This document shows, piece after piece, positions 25,312-32,694 of a DNA stretch of 34,920 nucleotides. The stretch lies in the NCBI RefSeq assembly GCF_016583645.1, contig NZ_NRRL01000047.1:1-34920 (forward strand), written 5' to 3'. Position 1 is the first letter of the stretch. Every line of letters starts with the position of its first letter. The stretch is from Rhodovibrio sodomensis. GTDB lineage: Bacteria > Pseudomonadota > Alphaproteobacteria > Kiloniellales > Rhodovibrionaceae. A program made the translations under genes and the position numbers. The notes beneath the pieces are model-generated. The model saw only the letters and a program-made list of their open reading frames with translations. It was not told where the DNA came from and did no database searches.

Positions 25312-25619
25312 GGCGTTCGTGCCCGTCCCTCCACCCCCACTCATCCCCCTCCTCCCGCGGGAGGAGGGGCTAGGCGAGGAGGGTGCCTCGCCATCAATGC
25401 TGCAGGCCACCTTCTGTCCCTAACCCTCTCCTCCCACGTGGAGGAGAGCGGATAAGTTAGCGCGTGCCGGCATGCCCCGAGCCCATTCCCCTGGCGCTGC
25501 GGCGGCAAATCGGGCACAAGGCGTTAACCACCCGTTCGCAGCCTGCCCGTTAGACTGCGGCCCGGTCGGCGCGACCCGCGCCGTACGCCGCGTGCTTGTC
25601 GGGCAGGAGCTTTGTGAAC
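25312..25619. other. Repeat-filled gap, no gene seen
   Basis: The gap holds two family-A palindromes: a perfect 24-base one at 25346-25369 (CCCCTCCTCCCG with its mirror) and another near 25426-25448 (CTCTCCTCC...GGAGGAGAG). The rest (25456-25619) shows no repeat and no clear promoter boxes. It presumably contains the promoter of the small lipoprotein gene. No tRNA fold or ORF with coding character was found. Confidence 0.6.
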
Positions 25620-25895
25620 ATGACGCGTTTCCATCCGCGCTGGCGGGCGCTTCGGATCGCGGGCGGACTGATGCTGGCGGGGCCGCTTCTGGCGGGCTGC
25701 CTGTACGATCCCTGGCAGCCGGGCTCGAAGCCGCCGCTGCTGGGCGATACCCCCGGACCGCCCGAGGTGGCCGAGCGCTACTGCTACCGCACGCTGGCGG
25801 AGGTGGAGTGCTACAGCCACCGCCTGCCGGACCAGCAGGGCCGGCGCATGGATCAGGCCTATGACCGACAAGGATACCCCGCGCCGACCGACTAA
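25620..25895 (+). CDS. Small lipoprotein, conserved-type hypothetical
   Basis: A 91-residue protein with a basic start, a hydrophobic segment and the lipobox LLAGC at about Cys27. The mature part is short and polar with the striking stretch YCYRTLAEVECYSHRLP, including two further cysteines. I recall similar uncharacterised lipoproteins in alphaproteobacteria, but no function is known to me. AGGAG lies ten bases before ATG 25620; a GTG six bases earlier is an alternative. Its last 35 bases overlap the start of the Sel1-repeat gene in another frame, so the two are almost certainly coupled and may work together in the envelope. Confidence 0.75.
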   Translation: MTRFHPRWRALRIAGGLMLAGPLLAGCLYDPWQPGSKPPLLGDTPGPPEVAERYCYRTLAEVECYSHRLPDQQGRRMDQAYDRQGYPAPTD

Positions 25896-26613
25896 CCGCC
25901 GGATCGCGGCGATCGCGCCGCTATTGGCCGCGCTCGCGGCCCTGCCCCTGCTGCTGGTTCCCGGCGAAACGCCCGCGCGCGATCCCCTGTGGGACGACCT
26001 GCCCTGGCAGGAGCGGGTCGGGCCCGAATGGTTCCGGATCAACGCCGCGCGCGGCGACGCCGAGGCGCAGTACCGTCTGGCCCTGCTGCACGAACGCGGC
26101 GTCCAGGTCGACCGCGACCTGGAGATCGCGGCCAAATGGTACCGCCGTGCGGCCAAACAGGGCCACGCGCGCGCGCAGTTCAAGCTCGCCGGCTACTACC
26201 GGAAGGGCCGGCTGGACGGGGTCGACCTCGCCAAGGCCAAGCGTTGGTACGCGAAGGCCGCCGACCAGGGCCTGGCGCGGGCGCAATACAATCTGGGTGT
26301 GCTGGTGGAACGCGGGATCGGCGGCGACCGCGACCCGGTCCGCGCCGCCGCGCTGTACCGCAAGGCCGCAGCCCACGGCGTCGCCGCCGCGCACATGAGC
26401 CTGGGCCTGCTCTACCTCGCCGGCGAGGGCGTCGAGACCGACCGGGTCACCGCGCTCGCCCACCTGATCCGCGCGGCCGAAGCCGGCGTCCCCGGGGCCA
26501 GCCAGGCCCGCCGCCAGGTCGCCCGCGACCTCGGCCAGGCGGAACGCAAAGCCGCCGCCGGGCGCGCCGCCGACCTCGCGCCCGCCGCCCCGCGACAACC
26601 GGTGGTGCGATAG
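25861..26613 (+). CDS. Sel1-repeat (tetratricopeptide-like) exported protein
   Basis: A 250-residue protein with a hydrophobic N-terminal segment (residues 16-34, IAAIAPLLAALAALPLLLV) that is a signal peptide or anchor. From about residue 65, four or more Sel1-like repeats follow, marked by motifs such as AEAQYRLALLHERG, ARAQFKLAGYYRKG, ARAQYNLGVLVERG and AAAHMSLGLLYLAGEG. These helical repeats usually bind partner proteins. The Ala-rich C terminus is probably unstructured. The start ATG lies inside the end of the lipoprotein gene (35-base overlap). No enzymatic domain. Role in envelope complex assembly is inferred only from the family. Confidence 0.88.
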   Translation: MTDKDTPRRPTNRRIAAIAPLLAALAALPLLLVPGETPARDPLWDDLPWQERVGPEWFRINAARGDAEAQYRLALLHERGVQVDRDLEIAAKWYRRAAKQGHARAQFKLAGYYRKGRLDGVDLAKAKRWYAKAADQGLARAQYNLGVLVERGIGGDRDPVRAAALYRKAAAHGVAAAHMSLGLLYLAGEGVETDRVTALAHLIRAAEAGVPGASQARRQVARDLGQAERKAAAGRAADLAPAAPRQPVVR

Positions 26614-26929
26614 GGATTGGTTGCATCAGGGAACGGGCGTCGCGCCGTGCCCCTTCTCCTCCCATGGAGGCTTTTGCACACCTCGCGTAGCGCCCGTGTA
26701 GCGTCCTTCGACACGGACACCTGCGGTGTCCTACTCAGGATGAAGGTTTTGGTTTTTCAATGTGATAAATACCGCTTCATGCTGAGTAGCCGGCCGCAGG
26801 CCGGCGTGTCGATGCACCCCACATGGCTGCTCATGCACGTGTGCAAAAGTCTCCCCCCAGTGGCGGAGAGGGGACCCGCCGACGCCCCGTGCTAACGACC
26901 GATCAATACGGCGGCCCCGACAGCGCCGG
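26614..26929. repeat. Nested dispersed repeats, no gene
   Basis: Between the convergent Sel1 and hydrolase genes several repeats are nested. CTCCTCCCATGGAGG (26658-26672) and CTCCCCCCAGTGGCGGAGAG (26852-26871) are family-A fragments. Between them CTTTTGCACAC (26670-26680) is matched by GTGTGCAAAAG (26840-26850) as 11-bp inverted ends. Inside lie TCCTTCGACACGGACACCTG...CTCAGGATGA (26704-26743) and its inverted relative CTTCATGCTGAGTAGCCGG...GTCGATGCA (26776-26816). No ORF with coding character was seen. Confidence 0.7.
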
Positions 26930-27619
26930 CTACATGTTGTCCATGAAGAAGGCGACGGTGCGCGAGCGGGCGAGGCTGGCGCTGTCCTCGTCGTAATCTT
27001 CCGTCTGGTCGTTATTGAAGCCGTGGCCGGCGGGATAGATGTGGTCGACGACGTTCGGGTGCTCGGCGCGGATCGCCTCGATCTGGTCGAAGTCGACGAT
27101 CGGATCCTCCTCGCCGAAATGCAGCAGCATCGGGCACTGCGGCTCTTCGTCGTTGAGCTCGAAGATCTGGCCCGAATAATACGAGACCGCCGCGTCGACC
27201 GACAGGCGGCAGGCGGCGAGCCAGGCGACCGCGCCGCCCCAGGCGTAGCCGATCACGCCGACCTTGCCGTCCTGGCCCAGTTCGCCGCGCAGGCGGTCGA
27301 CCGCGGCCTGGACGTCGAGGGCGATGTCGTCCCAGTCGATCTGGCCGCGGATCGAGCGGCCACGGTCCAGGTCGTCCGGACCGTAGTCGAGTTCGACGCC
27401 GCGCTCGACCCGGTCGAACAGGCTGGGCGCCAGCGTCAGGTACCCGTCGCGGGCGTAGCTGTCGACCACCTCACGGATGTGGTCGTTCACGCCGAAGACT
27501 TCCTGGCAGATGATCACGCCGGCCTTGGGCGTCCCGGCCGGGCGGGCCAGATAGCCGTCGAACTGATGTCCGTCGGACGCCGTGAGGCGGATCTGTTCGC
27601 CCGCGTTCTGCTGGGCCAT
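26930..27619 (-). CDS. Dienelactone hydrolase family protein, nucleophile replaced
   Basis: Alpha/beta hydrolase of the dienelactone hydrolase family, 229 residues, the usual length. The fold landmarks are clear: VIICQEVFGVNDHIRE (Glu40 present), the elbow VGVIGYAWGGA, Asp172 in FGEEDPIVD and His199 in YPAGHGFNND. The elbow normally reads GYCWGG; here the nucleophile is Ala126, encoded by GCC, two base changes away from TGC. The protein is otherwise intact and in frame, with no signal peptide. It may be a non-hydrolytic binding protein, use another residue, or depend on a partner. It lies 83 bases downstream of ychF on the same strand, and is convergent with the Sel1 gene. Confidence 0.87.
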   Translation of the reverse strand: MAQQNAGEQIRLTASDGHQFDGYLARPAGTPKAGVIICQEVFGVNDHIREVVDSYARDGYLTLAPSLFDRVERGVELDYGPDDLDRGRSIRGQIDWDDIALDVQAAVDRLRGELGQDGKVGVIGYAWGGAVAWLAACRLSVDAAVSYYSGQIFELNDEEPQCPMLLHFGEEDPIVDFDQIEAIRAEHPNVVDHIYPAGHGFNNDQTEDYDEDSASLARSRTVAFFMDNM

Positions 27620-27702
27620 GAGTACTGTCGTGTCCCCCTAAACGCTCAACAGGTGCACCCCCGCGGCGCCTCGGCGGACCCCGGCGGTGCGATCGCAGTC
27701 TG

Positions 27703-28800
27703 TCACACGTTGAAGCGGAAGTGGAAGACATCGCCGTCCTTGACGGTGTAGTCGCGGCCTTCCACGCGCATCTTGCCGGCTTCCTTGGCGCCGGCCTCGC
27801 CGCCGCAGTCGACGAAGTCCTGCCAGAAGATCGTCTCCGCGCGGATGAACCCGCGCTCCATGTCGGAGTGGATCACGCCCGCGGCCTCGGGCGCGTTGGC
27901 GCCGTTGCGCACGGTCCAGGCGTGCGCCTCCTTCGGTCCGGCGGTGAAGAAGGTGATCAGGTTCAGCAGCCGGAAGCCTTCCTTGATGGTGCGCGACAAC
28001 CCGCTTTCCCGCAGGCCCAGGTCGTCCAGGAAGGCGCGCTTTTCTTCCGCGTCGGACAGCTGGGCGACCTCCGCCTCGATCTCGGCGGAGATCACGACGT
28101 GGCCGGCGCCCTCGGTCTTGGCCCGTTCCTCGACCTGCCGGGATAGGCTGTTGCCGGTCGCGACCGCGCCCTCGTCGACGTTGGAGACGTACAGCACCGG
28201 CTTCGAGGTCAGCAGGTGCAGGCCCTGCAGCGTCTTGCGCTGCTCGGCGGTGAGCTCGACGTTGCGCGCCGGGACGCCCGCGCGCAGCCCCTCAACCACC
28301 GGGCCCAGCACGTCGCGCTTGGCGATCGCTTCCTTGTCGCCCTGCTTGGCCCGCTTGGCGGCCTGCTCGTACTGCTTCTCGCAGCTCTCCAGGTCGGCCA
28401 GCAGCAGCTCGGTCTCCACGGTATCGGCGTCGCGCAGCGGATCGACCGAGCCGTCGACGTGGGCCGTCTCGCCCTCGAAGCAGCGCAGCAGGTGGAGCAC
28501 CGCGTCGACCTCGCGGATGTTGGCCAGGAACTGGTTGCCCAGCCCCTCACCCTTGCTGGCGCCGCGCACCAGGCCGGCGATGTCGACGAACTCCAGTTGG
28601 GTCGGGATCACCTTCTGCGACTTCGCCACCTCGGCCAGCTGGTCGAGGCGCGGGTCCGGCACCGGCACGCGGCCGACGTTGGGCTCGATCGTGCAGAACG
28701 GATAGTTGGCCGATTCCGCGATCGCGGCCTCGGTCAGCGCGTTGAACAGGGTCGACTTGCCGACGTTCGGCAAACCGACGATGCCGCAGTTGAAGCCCAT
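27703..28800 (-). CDS. ychF: Redox-regulated ATPase YchF (Ola1/Obg family)
   Basis: Universally conserved P-loop protein of 365 residues that binds ATP in preference to GTP and associates with ribosomes and stress responses. The P-loop GLPNVGKST is at residues 9-17, switch II DIAGLVRGASKGEGLG, the NxxE specificity motif appears as SNVDEGA, and the C-terminal TGS domain includes FFTAGPKEAHAWTVRNG. Length and all motifs are typical. The start is at ATG 28800, which directly begins MGFNCGIVGLPNVGKS. It follows pth by 82 bases in the order prs, rplY, pth, ychF, the usual arrangement in alphaproteobacteria. Confidence 0.97.
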   Translation of the reverse strand: MGFNCGIVGLPNVGKSTLFNALTEAAIAESANYPFCTIEPNVGRVPVPDPRLDQLAEVAKSQKVIPTQLEFVDIAGLVRGASKGEGLGNQFLANIREVDAVLHLLRCFEGETAHVDGSVDPLRDADTVETELLLADLESCEKQYEQAAKRAKQGDKEAIAKRDVLGPVVEGLRAGVPARNVELTAEQRKTLQGLHLLTSKPVLYVSNVDEGAVATGNSLSRQVEERAKTEGAGHVVISAEIEAEVAQLSDAEEKRAFLDDLGLRESGLSRTIKEGFRLLNLITFFTAGPKEAHAWTVRNGANAPEAAGVIHSDMERGFIRAETIFWQDFVDCGGEAGAKEAGKMRVEGRDYTVKDGDVFHFRFNV

Positions 28801-28882
28801 GGGATCGGGGTGTCCGTCGTTCTTTCGGGGATCTCAGGTGCGCAACGCCAAACCGGCGGCGCGGATCTCGCGGCCTGACGCC

Positions 28883-29494
28883 TCAGCTCGCGCGCGTGGT
28901 GTCTTTCGGTCCCTGGGGGGCCTTGGGCGGCGGCGCCTTCTGCGCCACTCGGCTCATGAAGCCTTCCGCGTCGCCCTGCACCAGGCGCGGGATCTCGTCG
29001 CCGACGGCGCGGCAGACATCGTCGACCACGGCCGTTTCCGCCTTGGCGAACTCGCTGAGCACGTAGTTGGTCACCTGAGCCTTGTCGCCCGGATGGCCGA
29101 TGCCCATCCGGATGCGCCAGAAGTCCGCGCCGCAGTGCTGGATCATCGACTTGATGCCGTTGTGCCCGGCGTGGCCGCCGCCCTGTTTCGCCTTCACCTT
29201 GCCGAGCGCGAGGTCGAGGTCGTCGTACAGCACCACGACTTGGCTGACCGGCAGCTTGAAGTAGCGCATCGCCTCGCCGACCGCTTGGCCGGACAGGTTC
29301 ATGTAGGTCTGCGGCTTCAGCGCCAGCACCTTCTCCGTGCCGACGAAGCCCTCCGCCGCGGCCGACTGGAAGCGGCCGCGCCAGGCGCTCAGGTTCTGCG
29401 ACCGGGCGATCTCGTCGAGCGCCATGAAGCCGATGTTGTGGCGCGTCTTCTCGTACTTCGGCCCAGGATTGCCGAGCCCGACCAACAGCAGCAC
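28883..29494 (-). CDS. pth: Peptidyl-tRNA hydrolase
   Basis: Cytoplasmic enzyme of 203 residues that releases peptides from dropped-off peptidyl-tRNA. The N-terminal VGLGNPGPKYEKTRHNIGF includes the catalytic His19; other active-site stretches are KPQTYMNLSG, YDDLDL (Asp91-92) and GGHAGHNGIKS. The C terminus after about residue 185 is a short basic and Pro-rich tail. The start is a GTG at 29494 with a strong GGAGGT six bases upstream, better than any ATG. It lies 141 bases downstream of rplY; that spacer has direct repeats and a hairpin, so expression relative to rplY may be tuned there. Confidence 0.96.
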   Translation of the reverse strand: MLLLVGLGNPGPKYEKTRHNIGFMALDEIARSQNLSAWRGRFQSAAAEGFVGTEKVLALKPQTYMNLSGQAVGEAMRYFKLPVSQVVVLYDDLDLALGKVKAKQGGGHAGHNGIKSMIQHCGADFWRIRMGIGHPGDKAQVTNYVLSEFAKAETAVVDDVCRAVGDEIPRLVQGDAEGFMSRVAQKAPPPKAPQGPKDTTRAS

Positions 29495-29515
29495 AGGCGG
29501 ACCTCCGGACGGCTG

Positions 29516-29595
29516 CGTCCCAGATGCGTCCGCAGCAGATGCGTCCGCATCAGACGCACGCGCCCCGGACCCGGAGGCGTCTCCGGATCCGGGGC
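29516..29595. repeat. Direct repeats and hairpin in the rplY-pth spacer
   Basis: CAGATGCGTCCGCA occurs twice (29521-29534 and 29536-29549, the second followed by T) with a related GACGCACGCG after it. Next, GCCCCGGACCCGGAG (29562-29576) pairs with CTCCGGATCCGGGGC (29581-29595) with one mismatch around a 4-base loop. On the minus strand this hairpin follows the rplY stop by about 40 bases and has no T-run, so it is more likely a processing or stability element than a terminator. Confidence 0.65.
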
Positions 29596-29635
29596 GGCGC
29601 TGGAAGAGACGGCGCAGGGCGTCGAGAATGGAGGG

Positions 29636-30355
29636 TTACTCCCCCTTGTTCTCGTCGCCCTGGTCGCCGCCGGACGATTCGTCGCCCGAGCCCTCGCCGG
29701 AGCCCTGCTCGGCCGGGGCCTCTTCACCCGCCTCGGCGGTTTCGGCCTCGGCCTCCTGCTCCTCGGCGGCCTCGGCGCGGACCGCGCTGGGTGCGGCGAT
29801 CGTGGCGATCGTGAAATCGCGGTCGTCGATCGTCGGGCGCGCGCCCTCCGGCACGTCGACCTGAGAGATGTGGATCGAATCGTTGATCTCGTACCCGGTC
29901 AGGTCGACCTCGAGATAGTCCGGCAGGTTGTCCGCGCGGGCGATCATCTCGACCTCGTGGCGCACCACGTTGAGCACGCCGCCGCGCTCCATGCCGGGGC
30001 ACTCCTCCTCGTTGATGAAGTGCACCGGCACCTGCACGGTCACCTCGGTCTTGGCCGAGACGCGGAGCATGTCGAGGTGGATCGGCCGGTCGGTCACCGG
30101 ATCGAACTGCAGGTCGCGGCAGATCGCGAGCTGCTTGCCGCGCTTGCCCTTGAGCTGGATCTCGAACAGCCGGGTAAAGAAGCCGGGGGCGTTCAGCTCA
30201 CGGTCCAGGGTACCCGGATCGATGGTGAACAGGCTGGGGTCCTTGCCGTCGCCGTAAATGACGCCGGGCACGCGGCCCGCGCGCCGATCGCGGCGGGCTG
30301 CCCCCTTGCCGGCCCGCTCGCGCGGCTGCGCTGTCAGGGTGTGGGTCTCGGTCAT
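29636..30355 (-). CDS. rplY: 50S ribosomal protein L25/general stress protein Ctc
   Basis: 5S-rRNA-binding protein of the long (CTC) form, 239 residues. The L25 domain begins TLTAQPRERAGKGAARRDRR and includes GRVPGVIYGDGKDP; the second beta domain carries VTDRPIHLDMLRVS and VPVHFINEEECPGMERGG. A C-terminal tail of about 45 residues is highly acidic (Glu, Asp, Gly, Ser). ATG 30355 is chosen since the L25 domain starts there; AGGAG stands somewhat far (13 bases) upstream. The frame is open 40 codons further up, across the intergenic hairpin, which is rejected. It is followed by pth and ychF. A hairpin 48 bases upstream may be a terminator for prs or a leader control element. Confidence 0.95.
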   Translation of the reverse strand: MTETHTLTAQPRERAGKGAARRDRRAGRVPGVIYGDGKDPSLFTIDPGTLDRELNAPGFFTRLFEIQLKGKRGKQLAICRDLQFDPVTDRPIHLDMLRVSAKTEVTVQVPVHFINEEECPGMERGGVLNVVRHEVEMIARADNLPDYLEVDLTGYEINDSIHISQVDVPEGARPTIDDRDFTIATIAAPSAVRAEAAEEQEAEAETAEAGEEAPAEQGSGEGSGDESSGGDQGDENKGE

Positions 30356-30395
30356 CGCTTGAACGAAGCTCCTGATGGCTTTGGTGTCGTGAAAC

Positions 30396-30427
30396 GCGAA
30401 AAGCCGGCGCGGATCGTATCGCGCCGG
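30396..30427 (-). terminator. Hairpin with T-rich tail between prs and rplY
   Basis: On the minus strand CCGGCGCG (30427-30420) pairs with CGCGCCGG (30411-30404) around an 8-base loop and is followed by CTTTTCGCGTTT. It resembles an intrinsic terminator with an imperfect T-run, located about 170 bases after the prs stop and 48 before the rplY start. It could end the prs message or attenuate read-through into rplY. Confidence 0.45.
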
Positions 30428-30479
30428 AAACGCCGTCCTCGCATGGCGCAGCCTCCAGGGGTGCTGCGCGCCCACGCGA

Positions 30480-30503
30480 GCGCGCGGGTTTTAGCCCGCG
30501 CGC
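30480..30503. repeat. GC-rich hairpin downstream of prs
   Basis: GCGCGCGGG (30480-30488) and CCCGCGCGC (30495-30503) form a perfect 9-bp stem around TTTTAG. There is no T-run after it on the minus strand. It lies about 90 bases after the prs stop and may be a 3' end stabiliser. Confidence 0.55.
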
Positions 30504-30552
30504 CGGCCGAATGTCCAGAGGGTGTCTGGCTTGACAGGAGGCAGGGCGCCGC

Positions 30553-30583
30553 GGCGGGTCGCTCTCCCTTGAGGAGAGAGGAC
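30553..30583. repeat. Dispersed repeat family A, short degenerate unit
   Basis: GGCGGGTCGCTCTCCCTTGA followed by GGAGAGAGGAC keeps the CTCTCC/GGAGAG core and the GCGGGTC end of the family. It sits just past the prs stop codon. Confidence 0.5.
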
Positions 30584-30594
30584 AGCGCCGCCCT

Positions 30595-31539
30595 CTACCC
30601 CGGCGGCAGGTCGAACAGGCTGGAGACCGAGCGTTCGTCGGAGATCCGGGCCATCGCCTCGCCCAAGAGCGGGGCGATCGAGAGCTGGCGGATGTTCTGG
30701 GCGACGCGCACCGCCTCGGTCGCGGGGATGGAATCGGTGATCACCAGTTCCTCCAGGGGCGAGGCGGAGACGCGCGCGACCGCGCCGCCGGACAGCACGC
30801 CGTGGGTGACGTAGGCGCTCACCCCCTTGGCGCCGTTGTCCGTCAACGCCTGCGCCGCGTTGCACAGCGTGCCCGCGCTGTCGACGATGTCGTCGACCAG
30901 GATGCAGCGCTTGTCCTTCACGTCGCCGATGATGTGCATCACCTCGGAGACGCCGGCGCGCTCGCGGCGCTTGTCGATGATCGCCAGATCGGCGTCCAGG
31001 CGCTTGGCGATCGCGCGGGCCCGCACCACGCCGCCGACGTCGGGCGAGACCACCGTCAGCGGATCGCCGTCGAACTTCTCCTCGATGTCCTGGGTGAACA
31101 CCGGGGCGGCGAACAGGTTGTCGGTCGGGATGTCGAAGAAGCCCTGGATCTGCCCGGCGTGCAGGTCGAGGGTCAGCACCCGGTCGGCCCCGGCGCTGGT
31201 GATCAGGTTGGCGACCAGCTTCGCCGAGATCGGGGTGCGCGGGCCGGATTTGCGGTCCTGCCGGGCGTAGCCGTAGTACGGGATCACGGCGGTGACCCGG
31301 CGGGCCGAGGCGCGCTTGAGCGCGTCCAGCGCGACCAAGAGCTCCATCAGGTTGTCGTTCGCCGGGTAGCAGGTCGACTGGATCAGGAACACGTCCTCGC
31401 CGCGCATGTTCTCGTTGATCTCGACGAACACCTCCATATCGGAGAACCGCCGCACGCTGGCCTTGGTGAGCGGCAAGTTCAGGAAGGCCGAGATGGCTTC
31501 GGCGAGCGGCCGATTGCTGTTCCCGGTGAGAATTTTCAT
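30595..31539 (-). CDS. prs: Ribose-phosphate pyrophosphokinase (PRPP synthase)
   Basis: Makes phosphoribosyl pyrophosphate from ribose 5-phosphate and ATP for nucleotide, His and Trp synthesis; 314 residues, the usual length. Motifs include the flexible-loop and ATP region YYGYARQDRKSGPRTPISAK, VVSPDVGGVVRARAIAKRL, the PRPP-binding loop ILVDDIVDSAGT, and DLHAGQIQGFFDIP. ATG 31539 starts the conserved MKILTGNSNRPLAEAI; the Shine-Dalgarno is weak. The gene is isolated by 276 bases from the lipoprotein gene upstream, enough for its own promoter, and is followed by rplY. All catalytic parts look intact. Confidence 0.97.
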   Translation of the reverse strand: MKILTGNSNRPLAEAISAFLNLPLTKASVRRFSDMEVFVEINENMRGEDVFLIQSTCYPANDNLMELLVALDALKRASARRVTAVIPYYGYARQDRKSGPRTPISAKLVANLITSAGADRVLTLDLHAGQIQGFFDIPTDNLFAAPVFTQDIEEKFDGDPLTVVSPDVGGVVRARAIAKRLDADLAIIDKRRERAGVSEVMHIIGDVKDKRCILVDDIVDSAGTLCNAAQALTDNGAKGVSAYVTHGVLSGGAVARVSASPLEELVITDSIPATEAVRVAQNIRQLSIAPLLGEAMARISDERSVSSLFDLPPG

Positions 31540-31815
31540 CTGACGACGGTCCCGAGATCGGCGCGCGCGGGGCAGCGTCTCGCGCGCGGGCAGGTGCTGT
31601 TACGGACAACGGCCGCTTCACGCCCCGGTGCCCTTGCGGCCGGCTGCACGCGGGGCGGCGGCCCGCGACCCGCGTCCAGCGGGCCGCCCGTCCCCCGGGG
31701 CGGAAAGCGCGCGGAATGTATCAACGGCCACCCGCCCTGTAAACGCTGGCTTCGCGGCGCACAACGGGCGTTCACGGCCCCGCGGACCGGACCCGTCGAA
31801 CCGGACGCGGCAGGC

Positions 31816-32694
31816 TCAGGGCCCGGCCTCGCGCAGTACCTGCAACACCCCGGGCACGGCCGCGCCGACGATCGTCCGGGCCAGGCGGTCGGGCGCGTCC
31901 AGCTGGGCCTGCGGCACCGCGTTGGCCTGGTTCAGACCGCCCAGAGGTTCCTGCTCGCCCTGCCGGCGCACCGTCCAGGTGACCCGCAGGCGCTGGCCGC
32001 TGGCGCTCGCCATCTGCTCGGTCAGCACCCGGCCGCTCAGCACGACGTCGCCGGGGCCCGCGCGGTCGGTCAGCGGCAGGCCGCGCTGGCGCAGCTGGGC
32101 CGCCATCGCGCCGGTGAGCGCGCGCGCCAGCGCCAGCGGCCGGCCGGTCACCTCGCCGATCGCGATTTCCGTGCCCTCGGGATAGCCCGGCAGCCCGGCC
32201 GTGTCGGGCGCGGGGCCCTGCAGCGCCGCGGCGATCGCCGCCGCGGCCCCGTCGGCGGCCCGGCGCAGCGGCTCCGGCGCGGTCCAGTCCGCGGGCGGCA
32301 GGCTGACGCTGCGGGTCACGGTGGTGACCGGGTCGCCCTGCGGGTCGTACAGTTCCCAGACGATCCGGCGGGTAACGCGCGCCTGGGCGCGCCCGGTCAC
32401 CTCCGCCGCACCCAACAGCCAGTGCACCTGCCGGTTGCCCACGCCGACCGCGGCGGGCACGTTTTCGCGGCGCAGCGCCTCCGCCATCGCTTCCGCCATC
32501 GCCTGCCCGTCCGGCAGGTCGCCGGTGACCGAGCCGACGGCCACGCCGGTGCGGTCGGGCAGGATCAACAGCTCGTTGCCGGTCTTGATCTCCGGCTTGA
32601 ACGGCCGGGGCAGCTGGCCGCAGCCGACCAGGGCCAGCGCCAGCAGCCCGACCGCCAGAGCGCGCGCCGCCGCGCTCAGGCGACGATGGCGCAC
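31816..32694 (-). CDS. Lipoprotein of unknown function
   Basis: A 292-residue protein starting, as I read it, at the GTG at 32694: RHRR, a hydrophobic stretch (ALAVGLLALALVGC) and the lipobox VGCGQL with Cys25. The rest is mostly beta and alpha-rich with no family I can name; a region resembling a repeated fold starts at GVAVGSVTGDLPDGQAMAEA and again at EIAIGEVTGRPLALARALTG, suggesting two homologous halves of about 110 residues. The frame is open to ATG 32757, but the extra 21 residues have codons with low GC in third position and would spoil the signal peptide. A hydrophobic micro-ORF overlaps the start in another frame. Confidence 0.8.
   Translation of the reverse strand: MRHRRLSAAARALAVGLLALALVGCGQLPRPFKPEIKTGNELLILPDRTGVAVGSVTGDLPDGQAMAEAMAEALRRENVPAAVGVGNRQVHWLLGAAEVTGRAQARVTRRIVWELYDPQGDPVTTVTRSVSLPPADWTAPEPLRRAADGAAAAIAAALQGPAPDTAGLPGYPEGTEIAIGEVTGRPLALARALTGAMAAQLRQRGLPLTDRAGPGDVVLSGRVLTEQMASASGQRLRVTWTVRRQGEQEPLGGLNQANAVPQAQLDAPDRLARTIVGAAVPGVLQVLREAGP

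Noticed and set aside
30531..30536. TTGACA hexamer as a promoter -35 box on the plus strand
   Set aside because: No matching -10 box or plus-strand gene follows; it lies downstream of prs, which is on the other strand.
31540..31815. Possible gene or structured RNA in the gap upstream of prs
   Set aside because: No ORF with coding character, tRNA fold or clear repeat was found; it probably just holds the prs promoter.
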